This document shows, one piece after another, positions 5,768-8,638 of a DNA stretch of 8,638 nt. The notes under the pieces are model-generated. The model was not told the origin of the DNA, did not search any database, and was given only the letters and a program-made list of their open reading frames with translations. This stretch comes from Saprospiraceae bacterium (GTDB taxonomy: Bacteria; Bacteroidota; Bacteroidia; Chitinophagales; Saprospiraceae): assembly GCA_020852155.1 (NCBI GenBank), contig JADZBJ010000327.1:1-8638 (forward strand), written 5' to 3'. Each line of letters starts with the position of its first letter. The stretch's first letter is position 1. Position numbers and translations under genes: made by a program.

Positions 5768-8638
5768 TCAACCGCGCAACAGGTTTATGTGTCCTTTTAC
5801 TTGCTGTTCGTTGTTGTCCTCGTCGGTGTAGTTGAGGATGTAGAAGTAAACGCCTTCTGGCAGTGCCAATCCGTTGCGTGTACCATCCCAACGTTGCAGG
5901 GCGTTGACGTTGCTGTAATTTTCAACTTCGAAAACCAATTGTCCCCAGCGGTTGAAAATTTGTACATTGTTTTTCACACCGTCGATGCAAGTGATTTCAA
6001 ACCAGTCGTTCAGGTTATCGCCGTTAGGTGTTACCACCGGACGAGGTTGCAGGCAACCATCGGGCGGGAATGGAACTGTATCCTGCGCGAAGGCTTTACA
6101 ACCGTTGGCATCCGTTACGTCGAAGCGTACGATTTCACCGGCGCACAATTGGCTTGCGCCCTGGGTGTTGCCGAATTTACCAACACGTGTTTGAGAAGAC
6201 CAGCGATAATCAACTGTGCCGACAGCGCCAGTCAGAACAACCATCAGTTGGCCATCGCATTGAGAGAAACTGCTGGGCTCGGTCGGTGTAGCGAACGTGA
6301 TCGAAATCGGAGCCGGGTCATTCACCACAATCGGGAATACGCGGGTTACGCCATTGTCGTCGGTTACGGTTACACTGTATGAACCGCCGCAAAGGCCGGT
6401 TTCTTCAGAAAATTCACCTTCAAATACGCCCTGATCCTGCTGACCTGTTGACCACTTGATGGTATAAGGTTCAACACCACCGTTCACTTCTACGCGTGCT
6501 ACGCCGTTGCATTCGCCGTGGCATTTTACTTGTGTTACCACTTGAGATTCAACAGAAATGCTTGGCGGAGCCGTGAGGGCGTCTGTCCATACATCTGTAC
6601 AACCTGCTGCGTCGGTTACTGTCACCGAGTAAGCGCCACCGCAAAGGGTGTTGGTTTCGATACCTGTAGCGCCATTGCTCCAAAGGATTGAAGCGATGCC
6701 CGCCTGACCGGCATAAACCACTTGTGCACGACCATCGCAAACACCGTCGCCACTCACCTGATAACCACCGGCTGTCAGCGACAATTCGTTCACATTCGTG
6801 ATGTTCAGGTTTGACTGGTTGCTGATCGTCCAGGTATTCAATACAGTATTTCCACTGGCATCTGTAACAATCAGGGTATAAGTGCCCTGCGCTACGTTGA
6901 CGATGTCTTGTGTCGTTGCACCGTTTGACCACTGGTAAGTGTAAGATGCATCATTACCACCCGATACTGTGGTGTAGATAGCGCCATTGGCATCGCCAAA
7001 ACAGCGTGGGTTCACCCGACCATTGCCCGGAGCGTTGGTATCCAGATCACCTACGAGCTGTGTATAAAAAGCATTCAACGTAAAGTTAGAAACTGCCGTA
7101 CAACCACTTGCACTATTGGTTACTGTGCAAGTATAAAGTCCGGCGGGCAAATTACTGTTCATAGCAGTTGTTGCACCATTGCTCCATTGATAAGTCAAAG
7201 ACAAGCCTGTTTGAGCCGTGATGGTAATTTTGCCCGTAGGCGTATTACCAAAAGGAGGTTGCTCTTGTGTGCTAAACAATGCCTGTGCTTTTTGGCCTAC
7301 CTGAGCCGTCAGTGAAACGGTGTTACCGTTGGTGGCTGTCACAGTAATGCTGTAGAAACCGCCAGACAAGTTAGCCAATGTCGGGTTGTTGGTCAGAACG
7401 CTGTTCAGTGTACCGCTACCGCCGCCTGCAGAACCAATCCATGAAATCGTGTAAGGGCCTTGTGCGAGTGGGTTGATCTTCAAAGTGATCGAACCGTCGG
7501 CATTACAAGCATCTTCGACGTCAGCGACTGTAGATGGATTCAGAACGTTGGCTTGTGGCACGTTGTACTCTGCTGTGAATGCGCAGGTGTTAGCGTCTGT
7601 AATAGTTACAGAATAAGTACCTGCAGTGGTCAGACCAGTGATGTCTTGCGTGGTAGCGCCGTTTGACCACAGGTAGTTGTACCCCGTAGAACCAGGCGTA
7701 CCGCCCGTTACGGATACAATATCAATGCTGCCAGGTGTTGCACCATTCAACGAAACTACATTCGTATCAGATACGGCAAGAGCAGTAGGAGCCGTGACGG
7801 TAATACCAGGGAAAACCTTGGTACAACCTTTATTGTCTGTTATAGTCGGAATGTAAACGCCCGGTTGCAATTGGCTGATGGCTGTACCGGCGAGGCCGCC
7901 CGTCCAGGCAACTTCATAAGCGCCAATATTACCGCCAGTGATGTCCAGTACGATGCCGCCGTCGCCAGAGTTGTGGCAAGTCAGGTGTTGTACAGACTGA
8001 TTCGCAATGGTAATGTCAGTAGCCGGGCCAGGCACAACAACCTGTTGTGTGGTCGTGCAACCACCCATGTCCTGTACAGTTACCGCGTATGTGCCCGGAG
8101 CAATATTGGACGGGTTGGCGCCGCCCGGAAGAGCAGGCGTCCAGCCTGTAACGGTTGTGTTACCCCAGCCGTTGCCCTGGAAATTCAGTGAAATAGAACC
8201 TTCATTTTCTCCGAAGCAATCAGCACCCACGACCGTTGGCGTGCCCAATGCGAGCGCCGTTGAAGGCGCACTGATCGTAACAGGGCTGCTCAGTGTCGCT
8301 GTGCAACCTCTTGAGTCTGTTGCAATTGCAGTATATGTGCCAGCAGGCAGGTTGGTCGGGTTTTGCGCCGCCGATACATTATTATTGTTGGCAGTATTAC
8401 GCCACACGAAGTTGTAATTCGGCGTACCACCTGTCGGATTGATCGTAACTGAACCGGTATTACTACCTAAGCAGGTCACATTGGTTGAAGATACAACAGG
8501 GAAAGACGGGAATGCCGGAGGTGCAGTCAGTGTAATCGGTTGCGCTACAAAGAAGCAGCCTTTGCTGTCGGTGATCGTCGGTTGGTACTGGCCAGGGCCG
8601 AGGTTGGAAATCGTGGCAGTGTTACCACCGTTGTTCCA
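5768..8638 (-). CDS. SprB-like repeat surface protein with gliding/T9SS C-terminal domain (5' end missing)
   Basis: The frame is open to the window edge, so only the last 956 residues of a larger cell-surface protein are seen. A GTG at 8479 is an internal Val codon, not a start: repeat-like sequence (WNNGGNTATISNLGPGQYQP) continues upstream. About ten full SprB-type repeats plus one partial, each about 70-100 residues, make up residues 1-867. A typical unit reads Cys-x-G-x-x-x-G, a GG turn, Y-x-W-S-N-G-A-T-T, then AGTYSVTVTDAxGC and a short linker. Several units lack one cysteine. The last 89 residues (VVTPNGDNLNDWFEI, IFNRWGQLVFE, WDG, LPEGVYFYIL and the end INLLRG) match the gliding-motility-associated C-terminal domain, a type B T9SS sorting signal. 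SprB itself is a mobile gliding adhesin; this protein may be that or another adhesin. The PorP/SprF partner follows downstream. Confidence 0.93.
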   Translation of the reverse strand, partial: WNNGGNTATISNLGPGQYQPTITDSKGCFFVAQPITLTAPPAFPSFPVVSSTNVTCLGSNTGSVTINPTGGTPNYNFVWRNTANNNNVSAAQNPTNLPAGTYTAIATDSRGCTATLSSPVTISAPSTALALGTPTVVGADCFGENEGSISLNFQGNGWGNTTVTGWTPALPGGANPSNIAPGTYAVTVQDMGGCTTTQQVVVPGPATDITIANQSVQHLTCHNSGDGGIVLDITGGNIGAYEVAWTGGLAGTAISQLQPGVYIPTITDNKGCTKVFPGITVTAPTALAVSDTNVVSLNGATPGSIDIVSVTGGTPGSTGYNYLWSNGATTQDITGLTTAGTYSVTITDANTCAFTAEYNVPQANVLNPSTVADVEDACNADGSITLKINPLAQGPYTISWIGSAGGGSGTLNSVLTNNPTLANLSGGFYSITVTATNGNTVSLTAQVGQKAQALFSTQEQPPFGNTPTGKITITAQTGLSLTYQWSNGATTAMNSNLPAGLYTCTVTNSASGCTAVSNFTLNAFYTQLVGDLDTNAPGNGRVNPRCFGDANGAIYTTVSGGNDASYTYQWSNGATTQDIVNVAQGTYTLIVTDASGNTVLNTWTISNQSNLNITNVNELSLTAGGYQVSGDGVCDGRAQVVYAGQAGIASILWSNGATGIETNTLCGGAYSVTVTDAAGCTDVWTDALTAPPSISVESQVVTQVKCHGECNGVARVEVNGGVEPYTIKWSTGQQDQGVFEGEFSEETGLCGGSYSVTVTDDNGVTRVFPIVVNDPAPISITFATPTEPSSFSQCDGQLMVVLTGAVGTVDYRWSSQTRVGKFGNTQGASQLCAGEIVRFDVTDANGCKAFAQDTVPFPPDGCLQPRPVVTPNGDNLNDWFEITCIDGVKNNVQIFNRWGQLVFEVENYSNVNALQRWDGTRNGLALPEGVYFYILNYTDEDNNEQQVKGHINLLRG

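Noticed and set aside
5789..6382. Plus-strand open frame opposite the SprB-like gene
   Set aside because: It is antisense to the well-supported C-terminal domain and last repeats, and its translation shows no domain or signal; a composition shadow.
6549..6932. Minus-strand frame of 127 residues inside the SprB-like gene
   Set aside because: It is a shifted frame within intact SprB repeats, rich in Arg, Cys and Trp as expected of an out-of-frame reading.
8477..8479. GTG as the start codon of the SprB-like gene
   Set aside because: The frame stays open to 8638 and encodes another SprB-type repeat segment with no signal peptide at the GTG, so it is an internal Val codon.

Overview
The window looks like chromosomal DNA from a member of the Bacteroidota, probably a Saprospiraceae-like or related gliding lineage. 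The evidence is a SprB-repeat adhesin with a gliding-motility/type IX secretion C-terminal domain, followed by a PorP/SprF-family gene; a promoter matching the Bacteroidota pattern (TTTG, 20 bp, TAnnTTTG); no clear Shine-Dalgarno sequences; and a lipoprotein with an acidic KDDED stretch after the lipid-bearing cysteine. No tRNA, rRNA, CRISPR array, transposase or phage structural gene is visible.

Layout. Positions 1-437 hold no supported gene, only a good promoter and a dyad symmetry. A LexA-like (peptidase S24) regulator runs rightward at 438-1169 and ends at a textbook intrinsic terminator (1208-1238). A composite repeat element (1256-1633), inflated by three near-identical 80-bp tandem units, fills the gap up to the stop codon of the next gene. 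Everything to the right is on the minus strand. In transcription order it is: the 3' part of a giant SprB-like surface protein (window edge to 5768), a gap with a strong inverted repeat, a PorP/SprF protein (5508-4558), a second shorter copy of the composite repeat (4538-4413), an intrinsic terminator (4300-4269), a leader with a tetranucleotide repeat, a monohaem cytochrome c lipoprotein (4043-3663), and an unrecognised 648-residue exported protein with a barrel-like C-terminus (3583-1637).

How the genes fit together. The SprB-like protein and the PorP/SprF protein form a typical type IX secretion cargo/partner pair: proteins with this kind of C-terminal domain usually have a SprF-like outer-membrane protein encoded just downstream, needed for their export or surface attachment. 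The cytochrome lipoprotein and the 648-residue protein are only 79 bp apart on one strand and may be co-transcribed. Both should be in the cell envelope, but their joint role is unknown. The S24 regulator keeps the Ser/Lys dyad and an Ala-Gly pair at about the LexA spacing, so it may be a self-cleaving repressor.

The least explained feature is the two-copy composite repeat. Both copies share a left end (44/45 identical bases), a right end (23/23 identical) and 12-bp inverted termini. Both lie just after the stop codon of a minus-strand gene in the same orientation, and the second lies between that stop codon and the terminator.
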